Positions 1 to 12,544 of a DNA stretch of 64,000 nucleotides are shown here, piece by piece. The stretch spans positions 34,798 through 98,797 of the forward strand of contig WEDG01001067.1 of the NCBI GenBank assembly GCA_017591395.1, written 5' to 3'. The DNA comes from Schistocephalus solidus (lineage: Eukaryota > Platyhelminthes > Cestoda > Diphyllobothriidea > Diphyllobothriidae). The notes under the pieces were generated by a model, which worked only from the letters and a program-made list of their open reading frames with translations, was not told the origin of the DNA and did no database searches. Numbering within the stretch: position 1 is the stretch's first letter; every line of letters begins with the position of its first letter. The translations under genes were made by a program, and so were the position numbers.

Positions 1-2176
1 GGGTTTGCGAAAGACAACAGGTCAATTGCCTGGACCTCGTTCGCACAAAGTCGCAGGACAGCATCGAAGAAGTGTCATGTCCACCGCCACTAGGTAAAAG
101 TGACCACGTGGTACTGCGATGGGAGTACTCACTATTTTTTATACCAAAAAGACCCACAAGAGTCAGAAAGAATATATGGCAAGGCAATTTCGGTGGAATG
201 AGAGCCGAATTCACACAAACTCAGTGGGAACCTTTATTCTTTGGAAACCTAACCGAGGACTGGGAAACGTTCCGGGACATAATGCACAGGCTCATCGAAA
301 ATCACTGTCCGATTTTGAGAAAGAGGTTAACCAACATACCACGATGACTAAAACAGGCCTTAAAAATCGAAGTTAACAAAAAGGGGAGATTGTGGAAAAA
401 AATCGCTTACGGATGGAGCTCCTGCATCTCTAAACTCGTAAAAAATGCAGAGAAATCGGGTCAAGGGCCTTATTGTTAGAACAAGACAGGATTTCGAAGT
501 GGACCCATTGAACCGGGCCACCCTGAGCCCGAAAATGTTTAATGGCTACCTCAGGCAGGATTCACGGAACAAGGATCCGATACCCCACCTGAGGACCACC
601 GAGTGCATAGACCTTACTGAAGACGGTGCAAAGGCTGATCGTCTTTCAGAATTTTTCCAGTCAGTTTTCACAAAGGAAACGAGATAGGATTACCCTGCCG
701 ATGTCTTCGAAGAGGATACAATAGTCGAGACTATTCAATTCAACAAAACTATTTTACTCAAGGAACCTTTGTGGTTAAAGGAATCTTAGTCACTGGGTCC
801 CGATGAAGTATTAGCCAAGATCTTGAAAGAGCTCGCGAGAGAGTTGGCAACACTATACTCTACGCTTTTCCAAACAGCCTTCGAGACCGGAGATCTACCA
901 GCCGATTGGAAACCAGCATGGATTACGCCGCTATATAAGGGTGAAAGCCTGGTCTCCGCAAACAATTATCGACCGGTCAGCCTAACTTCAGTTTGCTGCA
1001 AAATCATCTGCTTTCCAAGGTCCAGCATGGTTTCCGTAAAGGTAGTTCTTGCGTCACAAATTTGCTCTACTGTTTAAAACGTTGGACTGAGGCGGTCGAT
1101 AGAGGAAATACGGTGCACGCAGTCTATATTGAATTCAAAAAGGCTTCCGATAGCGTGCCGCACCACCGCCTTCTTTATAAACTCAACTGCATAGAAGTAA
1201 GAAGTAGACTTCTGACATGGATAAAAACTTCCTAATTGGCCGCTCGCAAACTGTCCATATCAGCCACAAACAGTCGGCCAAGGTTGAGGTTGAAAGTGGT
1301 GTTCCCCAAGGCTCTGTTCTTGGCCATTTTTTGTTCATTGTTTAGATCAACGATGTGCCAACGAAATGGACTGCGATATTGCCATGTTTGCCGATGATCT
1401 CGAACTTTGGACCGTCATTCAAACTGTAGATGACGAAGAGAACTGGTAGGCAAACTTAAATCGACTCCAGAAATGGTCAAATGATTGGCACTTGCCGTTC
1501 AATGAGAGCAAGTGCAATATCATACGTGTCGGGAAAAGCAATCCTTCGAATCGTACGGTTTACCAGCTAAATGGCATTCCAGTGAAAGAAGTGGATGCCC
1601 AAAAGGACCTGGGAGTCTGTATCATGCCCTCGCTTAAACCCTCCTTACACTGCGCAAAGGTAGCAAAGTCAGTGATGTTGATTCTGTGCGTCGTCGAACG
1701 AGCTTTTTCAGCCTTTAATGCCGACTGTTTCGCCGAAGTCTTCGGAACATTCGTGCGGCCGCAGTTGAGTCCGCTATCCAAGCTTGGAGACCCTGGGCGG
1801 CGAAGGACATCGACATCCTCGAAACGGTCTAAAGGCGAGCAACCAAACTTGTCCTTGGACATGGCTCACAGCCTTCTGAAACTCGGCTGTCGAATCTCAA
1901 TCTCTATCCCTTGCGCTATAGACAGCTTCGGGGAGACCTGATACTAACATTCCGCATACAACGCGTCCAGGACTATTGCCTCATCTCAGGTGATTTCTTC
2001 GAGATCGCAACAACAATGAACTTGAGAGGTCATCCCCTTAAAGTACGTTTGACTGGAGCTATGCTAGGCACTCGGAAGTACTTCTTCTCCAAAATAGCAG
2101 TCGAAGCCTGGAATAATCTTCCTCTGGATGTTGTTATGTCGGAAGCCCTGGAGGCTTTTAAGCGAAAGTTAGGTTG
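1..2176 (+). pseudogene. CR1-like non-LTR retrotransposon relic, EN C-terminus to RT C-terminus
   Basis: The window opens inside an APE-type endonuclease: near base 93 the translation reads PLGKSDHVVL, the usual C-terminal S-D-H motif of LINE endonucleases. Reverse-transcriptase blocks follow in order but in different frames: GDLPADWKPAWITPLYK and NNYRPVSLTS (about 885-995), QHGFRKGSSCVTNLLY (about 1022-1070), YIEFKKASDSVPHHRLLYKL (about 1127-1185), and the catalytic box FADDLELW at about 1387-1407. The C-terminus has DLGVCI (about 1600) and the closing block with FFSKIAVEAWNNLP and AFKRKLG up to the stop at 2177. A complete protein would normally be one frame; here stops and frameshifts interrupt it many times, so it is a dead copy. 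Its 5-prime part lies outside the window. The CR1/jockey-like assignment rests on these motifs; the exact clade is uncertain. Confidence 0.85.
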
Positions 2177-3660
2177 ATATAATGGTGCGAGCTACAACAT
2201 GAACTGAAAGCTGCAAGGCCACGTTAGAAAATCTGGTATTTATGATACTACTAACTATATTTGAGTAACCATTCTTTATGTTTGTTATTTTACATTCGAG
2301 GGCACGCACTCTCCCATAATTCCCTTTCGGAGGTCCCCGAGGTCTTCCCTGCTTAACTATCGGCACACCTTGGTAACACCGTGAGTGTTCGCATCAGACG
2401 AACTTGGTGGCCATAGTTCATGTGGTCTAAGAACGTTCTCCCTTGGTTTTAACCGCAACGGACCGAGGATGATCTGGTCGGATATTTCTGCCTTTGAAAT
2501 CACTCGGCGGACTCTGTAACCAGCAAGGGAGGGTCTGGCTGCATCTTCCGCACTTCGGTGATGATCCAGGTGACCTCCACGATGCCCCCCAATGGACCTT
2601 CCCCCCCCCAAGGGCGACAGTTTTTTTCTCCTAAATATCACCGGGAGTTTTTTTTCACTTTCTGATCTTTTTCAACCATGTTCCACCCAGTTGGTTCATA
2701 TCAATTGGCCTCGTCAACATCCTGAGATCTCCCTCAAATATACTGATACTGATACTGAAAGAGTTGCGTGTCTGCTCTCACGGGAACACCTGAAGTTAAA
2801 TCTCATAGGCAGTACTGAATAAGACAGATTAAGTGTGACACAAGTACACTGGTAACTTTCAGGTTTACGGGAACTTACAGCACAAATTATTGTAATCTTA
2901 AGGCGTAGTATTCACACGCAGGTTTTTTTGCTTGTGAACACATTTTCAACTACAGCCTGGTACTGTTTAAATACTACGCAACAACAAAACTAGCCCTCTA
3001 GGCCCTAAAATATGACGCTGAAAGGTTAAAAAATCTGACGCAAAGTTAACATAATCAGGCGCTCGTATTTTAGTCCTAGATGGTTTTTATAAACCAACAT
3101 CTTCTGTGAGTAGGCGTTTAAAAGACGACGTAATCAATCTACAGTCATTACTTTGCTTTCATGGGCAATAGACTACATCAGCGCTTCTGTTGCGCCCTGC
3201 TTTACTTCTCCTTCTGGAGGGAGGTTAATGTCCCTTCGATGAGGCTGGTGTTTCAGAATCTACAAGAAGGTCCTCGGTTGGGAGATTTCCTGAAGGGGGC
3301 GGATTTGTAGCTTGTTCGGTCGTCATTATTCAGTTTATTTGTCCAATTGAATCCGATGTAAGAGTATATAATATGATTGTGAAAGTTTATTGAATGAAGT
3401 GGTAGAAATATAATGGTTAATGGTACAGTAATTGATAAGCGATCAATAGTTATAGTTCATGAGAACAGGTCGGGTTAAAGGTAGACCATTGACAATGAGT
3501 TGAATCTGTAGAGGTGTCCAGAGGACCGGCCGGTCGGGATGAAATCAAAGACACCGTATGTAGGAAAACGAAACAGAAACTGAGGTAAGAAGCTTTATGT
3601 TGCCCGCCAAACGTCTGCCAAAGAACCGCTACAAAGCCCACGTTTTACGATTGAGCACTG
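2177..3660. other. Probable LINE 3-prime UTR, then unassigned spacer
   Basis: Directly after the stop of the first LINE relic comes AT-rich sequence with no coding signal, probably its 3-prime UTR. About 2330-2640 has short minus-strand frames without a motif I recognise, plus a C run (about 2599-2608) and a T run (about 2649-2656). I saw no convincing gene. The gypsy relic that starts beyond 3660 is on the minus strand, so its downstream LTR would be expected here, but I could not define LTR ends. Confidence 0.4.
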
Positions 3661-3674
3661 TCCTCAGTGTCCAT

Positions 3675-4752
3675 TTAAATTATAGGTTCAGGGATGACGA
3701 CTTTGGTTGCTACTTGGGAGACCTGGTCATCGGGGAGTATATGTAGTGAGTCAGTTGAACAGAGTGGTATGCTTCCGCGGTAAGGTTTTAGTTTAGAGAA
3801 ATGAGTCGTAAATGGTTTAACGTAAGGTTTTATAGCGTCATGAAGAAGTAATTTGAAGGGGTAAAAAGGTCTAAGACGATGAATGGTCCTTGCCATTTCT
3901 GGTGGAACTTGGGGTTGTATCCCTGGGCGGTATAGGGTTATGAAAGAACACTAAGTCACCGATTTGCTAAGTTTGTCCCAAACTCTGATGGTCATGAGGA
4001 AACTGCTGGTGGGATGAAGAAGATAGAACACTAGTTTTTGCAGCATCGTGTGCCTGTCAAATAATGCATCCAAGCTTTGTGACGTATTCGGTAGTCAGAA
4101 TATGATCTGGAGTAGGGAGATGATAGGAGAGAGCACGTGACAACCGCGTCCGGTAAACAGAAAATGGGGTGTGAAACCCGTGGTGGAGTGAATCAATCCA
4201 CGATATTCCAAGAGACAGAAAGGTAGGTGGATATCCCAGTCATGTTCGTGTCCATCTGTAATGAAGGCAAGTTATATTTTTTGAATGTAATGTTAGTCCG
4301 TTCAACCAAACCGTTGCCTTCAGGATGGTATGGACTGTTACGGGTTTTATGTACGTCAAGTAGGGTTCAAATGTCTTGGACGAGTTTGGAGTCCAAGTTG
4401 GTGCCACAGTCATAGTGGAACGAAATTGGTGCACTCATCTACAAACCCATTCACGTGTGACCGCGTTGGCAACTAGCTGTGCATCCTGATGTAACAAAGG
4501 AGAAGCTTCAACCCATTTCATAAAATAATCGATCACAAAGAGGATATACTCATATCCTCTAACTGATATTGGGAAGGGCCCAATAATATCTAACCCAACC
4601 CGTTCAATTGGAAATCTGGTATTCATTGGTTGCGTAGGAGCTCTTGGATGTGCTATTGGGGATTTAAAAGAGGCACATGCACTACAGGATTGGCAGAAGT
4701 GAAACACGGAAGTAGGGAGATTGGGCAACCAAAAACGTGCGCATGCGGCCAA
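3675..4752 (-). pseudogene. Gypsy integrase segment (degenerate)
   Basis: An uninterrupted stretch at 4752-4435 contains the second half of the HHCC zinc-binding domain (CQSCSACASFK) and the start of the core: RVGLDIIGPFP, then YILFVIDYFMKWVEASPL, where the first catalytic D of D,D-35-E lies in GLDIIGP. Further along the minus strand, about 4250-4130, is DWDIHLPFCLLEYRG and STTGFTPHFLFTGR, the conserved integrase block after the catalytic E. Below 3900 the C-terminal region is still readable but has stops. Decayed, non-functional. Confidence 0.8.
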
Positions 4753-5259
4753 TTTTGTGCGTTACTGACCATAGTGACATAACTCTTAGTGTAGATCACG
4801 AAGAAGGTTTTAAACAAGTGAATCGGGGACTACCGGGCGGAGATGGGTTGTTTGGGGGTCGCATTGGAATCAGATGTCATTCTCCATAGTCAGAGCGGTC
4901 CATTGATAGAGCGAAACTCGTTCGCCTTGGCTGAACCCGATAATCGTTTTTCATTAGGTTTCTGTTTACTTTCAGCCATGATAGCCATGTAATTATTTAA
5001 TAAGTCAAGTTTGGCGAACCTACGCTTTCGATTATTCATCATCGGGCGTGGAATATGTGGCGATAAACGAGAGATGTGTCAGCGTTTCTTTGTTGGGTTG
5101 AGGCCCACATTTATTTTGTCTCTTCATTCACAAAGATTGCATTAACGTAGTGTTGTTTCGTGTCAGCATCAGTCGTTTATGGTACTGTTATACGAGATAA
5201 TGCGTCTGCATTTAGATGTTACGGACCTGGTCGCTACTGGCACTCAAAAGCAAAATCTT

Positions 5260-6238
5260 ATAGGATTTCCTACCATCGGGCCAATTGCTCCATAGGATCT
5301 TTGATATAAAGTAACCATTGAAGGGCTTTACGGTCACTGCGAAGCAGGGAACGGTGACCTCGAAGGAAAGTTTTGAATCGTTGAATAAACGTGACTATTG
5401 CAAGCAGTTCATGACAGAAGGTGCAATAGTCGCATTGTGGTTTTTAAAGGGCATCACTAGAAAAACAGATATGGTGCTCTAATCCTTTTTTGTCGGTTTT
5501 TGAAAGGACTGCACCAATTGCAAAACCACTGGCGTCGGTATCAATTAAAAAGAGTGTTACGTCTGGTTGGATGTTAGGTAACGCTAGAACTGGTGCTGAG
5601 CTGAGTGCTGCCTTCAGTGAAGTAAAAGTGTCCTCGCAGCTTGTAGTCCATTTAAATTGTTTACCCTTCTCCGTAAGTATTTTTAGTCATGCCGCTATTT
5701 TGGCGAAGTTATGGATAAACCGACAGTTGTATGATGTGACTCCGATGAAACTGCGTACTTCCGTTTAAGCATGTGGAATCGGTCAGCATTGGATCTGCTC
5801 TACTCGATTAGAGAGTGTGGAAATATGTCCTGTAGAGATTCAATAACCCTGGAAATGAACCACATGTCGTAAGAAAGTACATTTGCTGGGATTCCAGGTA
5901 AGTCCAGCGTCTTTGAGCGCTGTGAGAACAAGTTTTAAGTTATTTTTATGTTCCTCGATCTTACGACTGAAAGGTATAATATCCCCGAGATAAACGAGAC
6001 AAGAGCTGTACACAGAGCTGCCATGTTCGCTTCCATAAACTGGCTGTTGAATGACTTTTCTTACTGAGTTGTCATTGTGATGGAATGGAGTGATGACGTC
6101 CCCTTCCAGAATTAACGGCAAGCCCTTCTCGTGGTATCTAATAGGTTCTTTGAGGTTCATCGTGATTGCTCCTTCAGTAGTGTTCGGTGATTTGGTAGGT
6201 TTATTTGCCGTAATAGGTAATAAACCTTCCCTCCTCAT
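5260..6238 (-). pseudogene. Gypsy RT and RNase H segment (degenerate)
   Basis: The RT palm reads CLVYLGDIIPFSRKIEEH, where Ty3/gypsy elements have VYLDDILIFS; the second catalytic aspartate position is changed to glycine. It is followed by EHKNNLKLVLTALKDAGLTW, typical of the region after the palm box. Downstream, about 5780-5490, is LRSFIGVTSYNCRFIHNFAK and then FLIDTDASGFAIGAVLSK, the start of the RNase H domain with its DASG motif, followed by KGLEHHICFSSDAL. Frames shift between the blocks. The motif order and spacing make the family clear; the enzyme cannot be functional. Confidence 0.8.
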
Positions 6239-6289
6239 TGTAACATTAAGGCAGTCGACGTTTTATCGTTAACTCTTACAACTAAGTAC

Positions 6290-8770
6290 GCCCGGCTACT
6301 GGCATTACAGTGGATACCGTCCCCCATACCAGAATTTTGGACGCGATGTCATTCTCCTAATGGAGCTGACCAAGACTTGCTTGAACAAAGATGTCATTAT
6401 CGCTAGAGACTTTTAAGTTCCTGATATTGACTGGGAAACTTTGAAAGTTTCGTATCTAATGGATATATTCAGTCATCGGTTGCTTGAGATGGCAAGTGAA
6501 AAATTACCCTTCGAGAATATACCGTTTGGGACACGAGTTAGGGAAGGGCAACGTTTCAATTTTCTAGAACACTTGTTACATGATCTACCACCAATGGGTG
6601 CTATCGACCAGGGTGTACTACTCTTCGACTATTCAATGTTCTCTCAGCCTGACGCACTTAAGCAACTGGAAACAAACACCTGGAAGGGAGATTTTTCCAG
6701 TATGTGCACGCAAATTTCAGCAATACCGTGGAAAACAACATTACGGGAAATGTAGACGAATGCTGGAGAACGTTCAGCTCATCGTTTAAAATAATTATTA
6801 ATCTAAATTGTCCCCCAAAACGAATGAAAACAAACAATCGTCCGTTGTGGATAAACCGCGAACTTCACATTGCCTTTAAAAGAAAAAGTAAGATGTGGAA
6901 GCGGTTTCCACTAACGGGGAGTGTCGAACACTTGCATGAATAAAGCGACAACGGGGTGTCTGTAAGCGTAAGGCAAACTGACTCCGAAGGCACTATGAGC
7001 TAACCATACTACAGAACTCTTTGGAGCACCCCAAGATCCTATAAGGTTAAATACGCAATAACCAAAGAAATCCTGATCTGATCCCAGCATTGTGGTCCCA
7101 AAATGGAATACTGGAAACGGATGACCAAACGAAAGCCTCAATCCTCTCTAGCTTCTTTCAGTCGGTATTCACTCATGAAACAAATCCTCCCTCGCTCCCC
7201 TTCTCAGGAGCATCTACAACATTCGGAAACGTTTGCATTAGCAAATAATATTTACTTCTCGCGCACATCGGTAAGGATTGAATTACTCGCCTGAAGCCGG
7301 CCAAGTCACCGGGTCCAGATAGAATTCATCCGCATGCCCTTCGAAAATTGGCAGACGTACTGCGTGAGCCGGTTTCAATGCTATTTAAATAGAAAATGGA
7401 AGAGGGTGAACTACTGCAGGAATTGGAAAACTGCCCTTATTTCCTCAATCCACAAATGAGGGTCAAAGCTGGAGACGGAAAATTACCGTCCCATTAGTTT
7501 AACCTGCATTTTGTGCAAGATCATGGAAAAACTTAATAATAGACATATTATGAAGTATCTGGAGTAGAAGAAAATATTATGTGCTCCGAGCATGACTTTG
7601 GCTCTGATCACTCATGTCTTACGAGTGGTTTTTACTCGCAGGAAAAATGGACAAAAGCCATAGACCAAGGCCTTCCAGTTGTTGCCATTTTCTTTGACTT
7701 CAAGAAGGCGTTTGATAGCTTACCTCATCGGCAACTGGTACATAAAATTTGGCAATGTGTTATCCAGGGTAATGTCTTTAAATGGATCAAAATTTTCCTG
7801 TCAAGCAGACTGCAAAAAGTACTTGTTGGCACCGCTGAATCCGAGTGGGAAACAGTAGAAAGTTGTAATTCACAGGGTTCAGTCTTAGGTCCTCCCTGTT
7901 CCTCATTTATATAAACGACTGCACTGACAATCTTGACTGTGATGCCATCATGTTTGCAGATTATATCCAAATCTGGAAAACCATCAGTTCTGTTGGCGAC
8001 GCACAGAAAATGCAATAAAACTTTGAAAAATTGGCAGCCTGGTCCAGCCAGTGGCTTGTAACGTTTAATATACCCAAATGTATAGTCGTACGCTTGAAAT
8101 CTGGGAGAAGACGTTTTCCCACACACCAGTACTACCTGAACGGAATTCAAATAAAAAAGTAGATAAGCACAAAGATCTAGGTATCTGGATAACTTCAAAC
8201 CTAATGTCCTCCGAGCACTCTAAACGAGCCATCCAAAAGGCGGCGAGCATCATGTACTCGATCAGGTGCGCTTTCATATTCTTTCCTCTCGAACTGTTTT
8301 CACGGACATTCAATACTTTCGTTAGACCGCATTTAGAATACGGAATGCCAGCATGGATGCCTTGAATGAAGAAAGACAGTGATCCTATTGTGCAGGTGCA
8401 AAGACGGGCAACGAAATAGGTGGGTGGTCTTAGGACCCTGTCATTCCAGAAAGACTTATCAAGCTTGGCATGTTTCTTTTATCCCATAGACAAATGAGAT
8501 GTGACCTGCTATGGACATCCGGAATTATCTAGGGAAATGTCTGTTCATTGAAATCCAAAGATTTCTTCGGCTTTACAAACATGAATCACCTGCGCGGTCG
8601 TTCATATAAGGTCAAATGCGAATGTATACGCCTAGATCAACAAACATTTTCTTTCAGTCAGTGAATGGCATGACCATGGAACTCACTTCCAAGCGAAATA
8701 ATGACGTCGAATACCGTGGATTTGTTCAAATGACAGTTATACTGCTTAATTTTTGATCATCGACGACACT
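6290..8770 (+). mobile_element. Second CR1-like LINE relic (EN fragment, RT, C-terminal tail)
   Basis: It begins abruptly about 50 bp after the gypsy relic. The first part looks like the end of an APE endonuclease with flanking linker (IIARDF then PDIDWETL at about 6400-6440, the D-F-N-like endonuclease block). RT motifs: about 7309 KSPGPDRIHPHALRKLAD, about 7690-7740 FDFKKAFDSLPHRQLVHKI, about 7875-7915 QGSVLGP, then FADYIQIWK near 7955-7980, in which the second aspartate of FADD has become tyrosine. The thumb region has DLGIWITSNLMSSEHS (about 8175-8215) and FVRPHLEYGMPAW (about 8318-8356). The C-terminal end near 8581-8640 reads MNHLRGRSYKVKCE, matching the last block of the first LINE relic. 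Multiple stops and frameshifts; inactive. Confidence 0.85.
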
Positions 8771-10366
8771 CCCTGCAGGACTATCTTCAGCCAACCACTA
8801 GATATATGTTTTATTTGAGTACCCGGAAGGGCACTGTCATTGGATAAAAATTAATTAAAACGAGTGCGAAATCGTGTACAGTTAAGTTTGAATAGTATGT
8901 CAGCTATTGGCGATGTCAATTGAGACAAATCAGTGGTCACAAAATTAAATACAAGGGCAGAGTGAAAAAAACTCCTTGGGCATTTTAATGGAAGAGGCAT
9001 ACCTTGAATGGGGCTTATGGGATTTTAAGCAGAAAAAAACAGTTGCTTCAAGGTGAAAAACATATGCGTTTGGTAGGACCGTTATTCTGATGAGAGCGTA
9101 TGAGCGTTCAAAACGCTCCTTATCGTGGGAGAAATAATTTAACGACATAGGCTACTTTTCAGCACCACCGGTGTGATCCGAATGCATATCGACTGGCTAT
9201 AAGCGTAACCGAAAAGGATTCCAGACAGGAAAAAACCTTCGCAGGCATCATTTATACGCTTAGGGTCGAACGAAAAAAGGACCGTATAGATCGTGAAGGT
9301 CATGGTAGAATTGTCAGAGAAGCAATCACGATACTCTCATTGCTGATTTCTCATACCACCAATGGAGAAGCCCGAAACGATCGGCAACAGGCCGATTATG
9401 ATCAACACCGTGACACTGCTCCATGAGAGTATAGGAAGCAGCATGGTAGGTTGCTTCTGAGCGTAGTAGGAAGGATAATGAGATATCCGAAAATTAAGTA
9501 AGATGAGATCAAAATAATGCACTCAGGGGTGCTATTTGGCATCAGAACCGATAATGAATCTGAGGCCTGCCCAGTTCAGTATTCCGATTATAATTCTGAG
9601 GATGGTTATCGGCATTCGAACCAGAGGTGCTTCAAAAACGAGTGTGCAATCTGGCATCATTTCGGCGATCATTTTGAAGAGGCATGGGTCCTGAATACAT
9701 CATAGTTCGTGGGGAAACGATGCATGGAAGATATAATTTGGAGATGGCCTTCTTAAATTCCCATTGGTCCTTTCTCGGGGTCATAGAGGATTCTGCTCAG
9801 GAAGGAAGAAGAAAAATAAAGGTGTATTGAATCAGTGTACAGATAAAATTTTCAGTCTTCGCTTAAAAATAGGCAGGCTATTTTATAACCATAAATCGAT
9901 TGGCAGGTTATGAAATGACGGGGCTCTCTGGGCCCTAAATATACAATTTATTTATTCATTTATTGTTATTCCAAAGAAATAAATACTTGGAAACAAAAAC
10001 AGAGAGCGTTTAGAGGTGGAGGCTATTGGAGGTGGTATACTCATTGAAGAGTTACGTGGGTTGTACGGACGAATAACGAGGGTTAGGGCGGGAATTCGGG
10101 GAATATATGAACTATATTTAAGGCGATAAAGGAGGCAGAAGCCAGCTTTCATTCTCCGAACCCATAGAAATTTAAGGTTGTTTAGATGGCACCTATTCGA
10201 GTACGAGGTATTTGAAAGGGTCGGAGGTAAGAGTTTCCGATTAAAATGTCTTTGGACCTTTTCAATTTATGAACGGCTACACTCAGTCATTAAACCAAAA
10301 TATGGACAGAAATCTTCAACAATGGGAAGGACAAACATTTGATAGTCTTAATTTTATTTCTGGAAG
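8771..10366. other. Unassigned region with one hydrophobic minus-strand stretch
   Basis: No complete gene is supported. On the minus strand, about 9690-9345, two overlapping frames encode very hydrophobic runs such as MPITILRIIIGILNWAGL and VTVLIIIGLLPIVSGFSIGG. They could be remnants of a membrane-protein exon, but the frame is broken and no family is recognised. The rest (8771-9300 and 9720-10366) shows nothing I can assign. Confidence 0.3.
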
Positions 10367-11400
10367 TTATAAATTATAAGAGATAAAGCCACAAATCTGG
10401 GCAGCTTTGGCCATAATTCTATCGGCATGAGGCGACAGATCTAAATTATTTGTGTAGCTTAAACCGAAGTCCTTGATGCTGGAACCTTCAGTCATAGGGG
10501 CGCCTTGAAAAATAACTGGTAGTGGTAGTCTGTCGAGCCCGAAGCACATGTAACGACATGTAGAAGGTGAGAATTCCAATTGCTACCTTTGAGCTCCACG
10601 CGGAAAGAGCAAGCAAATCTTTTTTCAGTTCAGTTTTATTAAGGGAAATATAGGCGAAGCCTTTGAGCTCCCTATTGATGTCAGTGACACTGTAAATTAA
10701 AAAAGGCTGACATATAATGGACGTTGGACAAAGGGTTATCTCCCAGACACACTGCATGGATTAATTTTTCTATGCGTCGTTTTGCTGAAGATTAAGAGAA
10801 GGAATATACGCATTTAAGATCATCCGCATAAATAAATGAATGAGTGTTTAACTGCTAATGAAATATCATTTATGTAAAGCAAAAACAAAAGAGGACCTAG
10901 CATGGTGCCTTGAAGGACACCGCATACAATTGGGGTCTCAGCTGAAAATGAGGACCCCAACTAATACCTTTTGTTTATGATTGGTTACATATGACGTAAT
11001 GAAATCGGTCAGGCGACTATGAAGTCCTAAAGCTTCAAGCTTAACTAAAAGTCTCCAGTGAGACACTTTATCGAAGGCCTTGTTAAGATCAAAATGGATA
11101 ACGACCACAGAAAGATTATCATTACGAAGAGATGTTAATAGATTAAGAAAATAAAGGTGACATGTTTAAACAAGAGTGATCGGAAAGGAAGCCATGTAAG
11201 GAATAGCTAAGAAGTTGATTGCTTATGCGAAAATCTATAATTTGTACGACAATTAGTTTTCCAAATAGCTTAGCAAGAGAAGGTGTTTTATGAACACCGC
11301 AATAATTGTGAACATCCGAGCGTAAGCCAGATTTAAAGACTGGAATAATAATATAGGTTTTTCCAATAATCAGAAAAGAAACCGTTCTCAAGGAAAACTG
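10367..11400 (-). pseudogene. Third LINE reverse-transcriptase relic
   Basis: Read on the minus strand, it has RT blocks in order: IIPVFKSGLRSDVHNYCGV with LAKLFGKLI (about 11350-11260), LSYSLHGFLSDHSC (about 11215-11170), then GVLQGTMLGPLLFLLYIND (about 10925-10865), then a decayed palm box CGDDLK in place of FADDLK. After an apparent insertion the frame resumes with LKKDLLALSAWS, then EFSPSTCRYMCFGLDRLPL and IKDFGLSYTNNLDLSPHAD down to 10367. These are CR1/jockey-like RT motifs. Stops and frame changes show that it is dead. Confidence 0.8.
10623..10700 (-). repeat. LINE 3-prime-tail fragment nested inside the RT relic
   Basis: The segment, read on the minus strand, contains aatagggagctcaaaggctt, then ttcgcctatatttccctta, then an aactgaactg tail. 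The same block occurs at about 63550-63485 and 62645-62585, where it follows LINE stop codons. Here it lies between the palm box and the next RT block, a spacing that is otherwise short, so it looks like a small nested insertion. The pentanucleotide (ctgaa) tail is consistent with a LINE 3-prime terminus. Confidence 0.5.
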
Positions 11401-12544
11401 AGAACGCTTTGCTCAGCAAAGGGGAAAATAACCTAGCTTTACTTCATGATTTTAATTGATGTGTAAAGTATCATTACACGGTTGGTGCTAAATGTTTAAC
11501 CATATTTTATGTTGTCTGTGTAAACTTGCATTTATAATTTCGATAATGTTAAAGTTATCAAGGCCAAATGGGCCACCACACATGTAAACTATTTCGTTTT
11601 GAGATTCACTTATGCATTTTTGCAAACTTATTGAGGAAGAGCCAACACAGGTACAGGATCAACACAATATTATTATTTTTTTAAAATATTAATGAAGCTG
11701 AAGCATTTGGTGTCATGAGGGATTTTTGCAACCATATGAACGTATTTTATGAATATAATTTCTTGGTACAGCATGAATAGATCGTTAACGAGGTTTCTTA
11801 GCATGGGTTCAAATCCTGAAGTCTGGTTCAAAGTGGGATGGTGGGGCCCTGGTTTGCTCCTTTTTCCAACTCACATGATTAAAGACTACTGTAAATTTAT
11901 TGAAAAACTAAATAAAGACTGCCTATTTGTGTACAACGAAAAAACTAATTCCCGTTAGTCGTTTTAATAAAAATATGATAAACTGCCACATTAGTCAAAA
12001 TTCACAAATTTGAGAGTTCCGGGATGAAACTCGGATAAATTAAACGTGATCACCGGTGAGCACTGAGACATCCGCTGAAATTCCGGTTGTTGGTTTTCCC
12101 CATTGTCTCCGTCGACGCAACCCAACAAGTGAAAAACTGCCTGAAATATGACTATTCAGTTTTGCGGGCCCTTGTTTCTTGAATAATTTACGTTTTAGTC
12201 GGACCTGGAAATGATATATCCCGCTTGTGCTGCAAATACCGGGAGAGCTTTTACTAAAGTATATATTTGGCTATAAGCAGTAGCGGGGAATTTATACGTT
12301 TAGTGTCGGGTTTCTATCGCGGTTCATATTCGGTTCGTTTGAACGAATCTACGAATTCGTAGATTAACATTCCTATACAGATTTATTTACATGTTTTATA
12401 GGGAGCAATTGCTGTGGTAATGTGATAAAAATTTTATTTTATGATTTCTGTATAACTGGTGTGTCGGATGATGTGTTAATATGCACATTATACTGTAAAC
12501 CTGATATCAATTCGAACCCGAATCGAATCCGAGGATACGATAAT
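11401..12544. other. AT-rich unassigned spacer
   Basis: No motif-bearing reading frame, RNA gene or repeat boundary was recognised. Part of 11400-11700 may be remote 5-prime sequence of the minus-strand LINE relic. Confidence 0.3.

Larger units (their letters stand above)
3675..6240 (-). mobile_element. Ty3/gypsy-type LTR retrotransposon pol relic
   Basis: Read on the minus strand, the order is reverse transcriptase (about 6238-5840), RNase H-like region (about 5780-5260), integrase zinc-binding and core (about 4752-4435) and distal integrase (about 4430-3675). RT-RH-IN is the domain order of Ty3/gypsy pol; Ty1/copia has IN before RT. No gag or protease was seen above 6240, where the next LINE begins, so the 5-prime half is missing. 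Many stops and frameshifts show it is inactive. LTRs were not identified. Confidence 0.8.
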
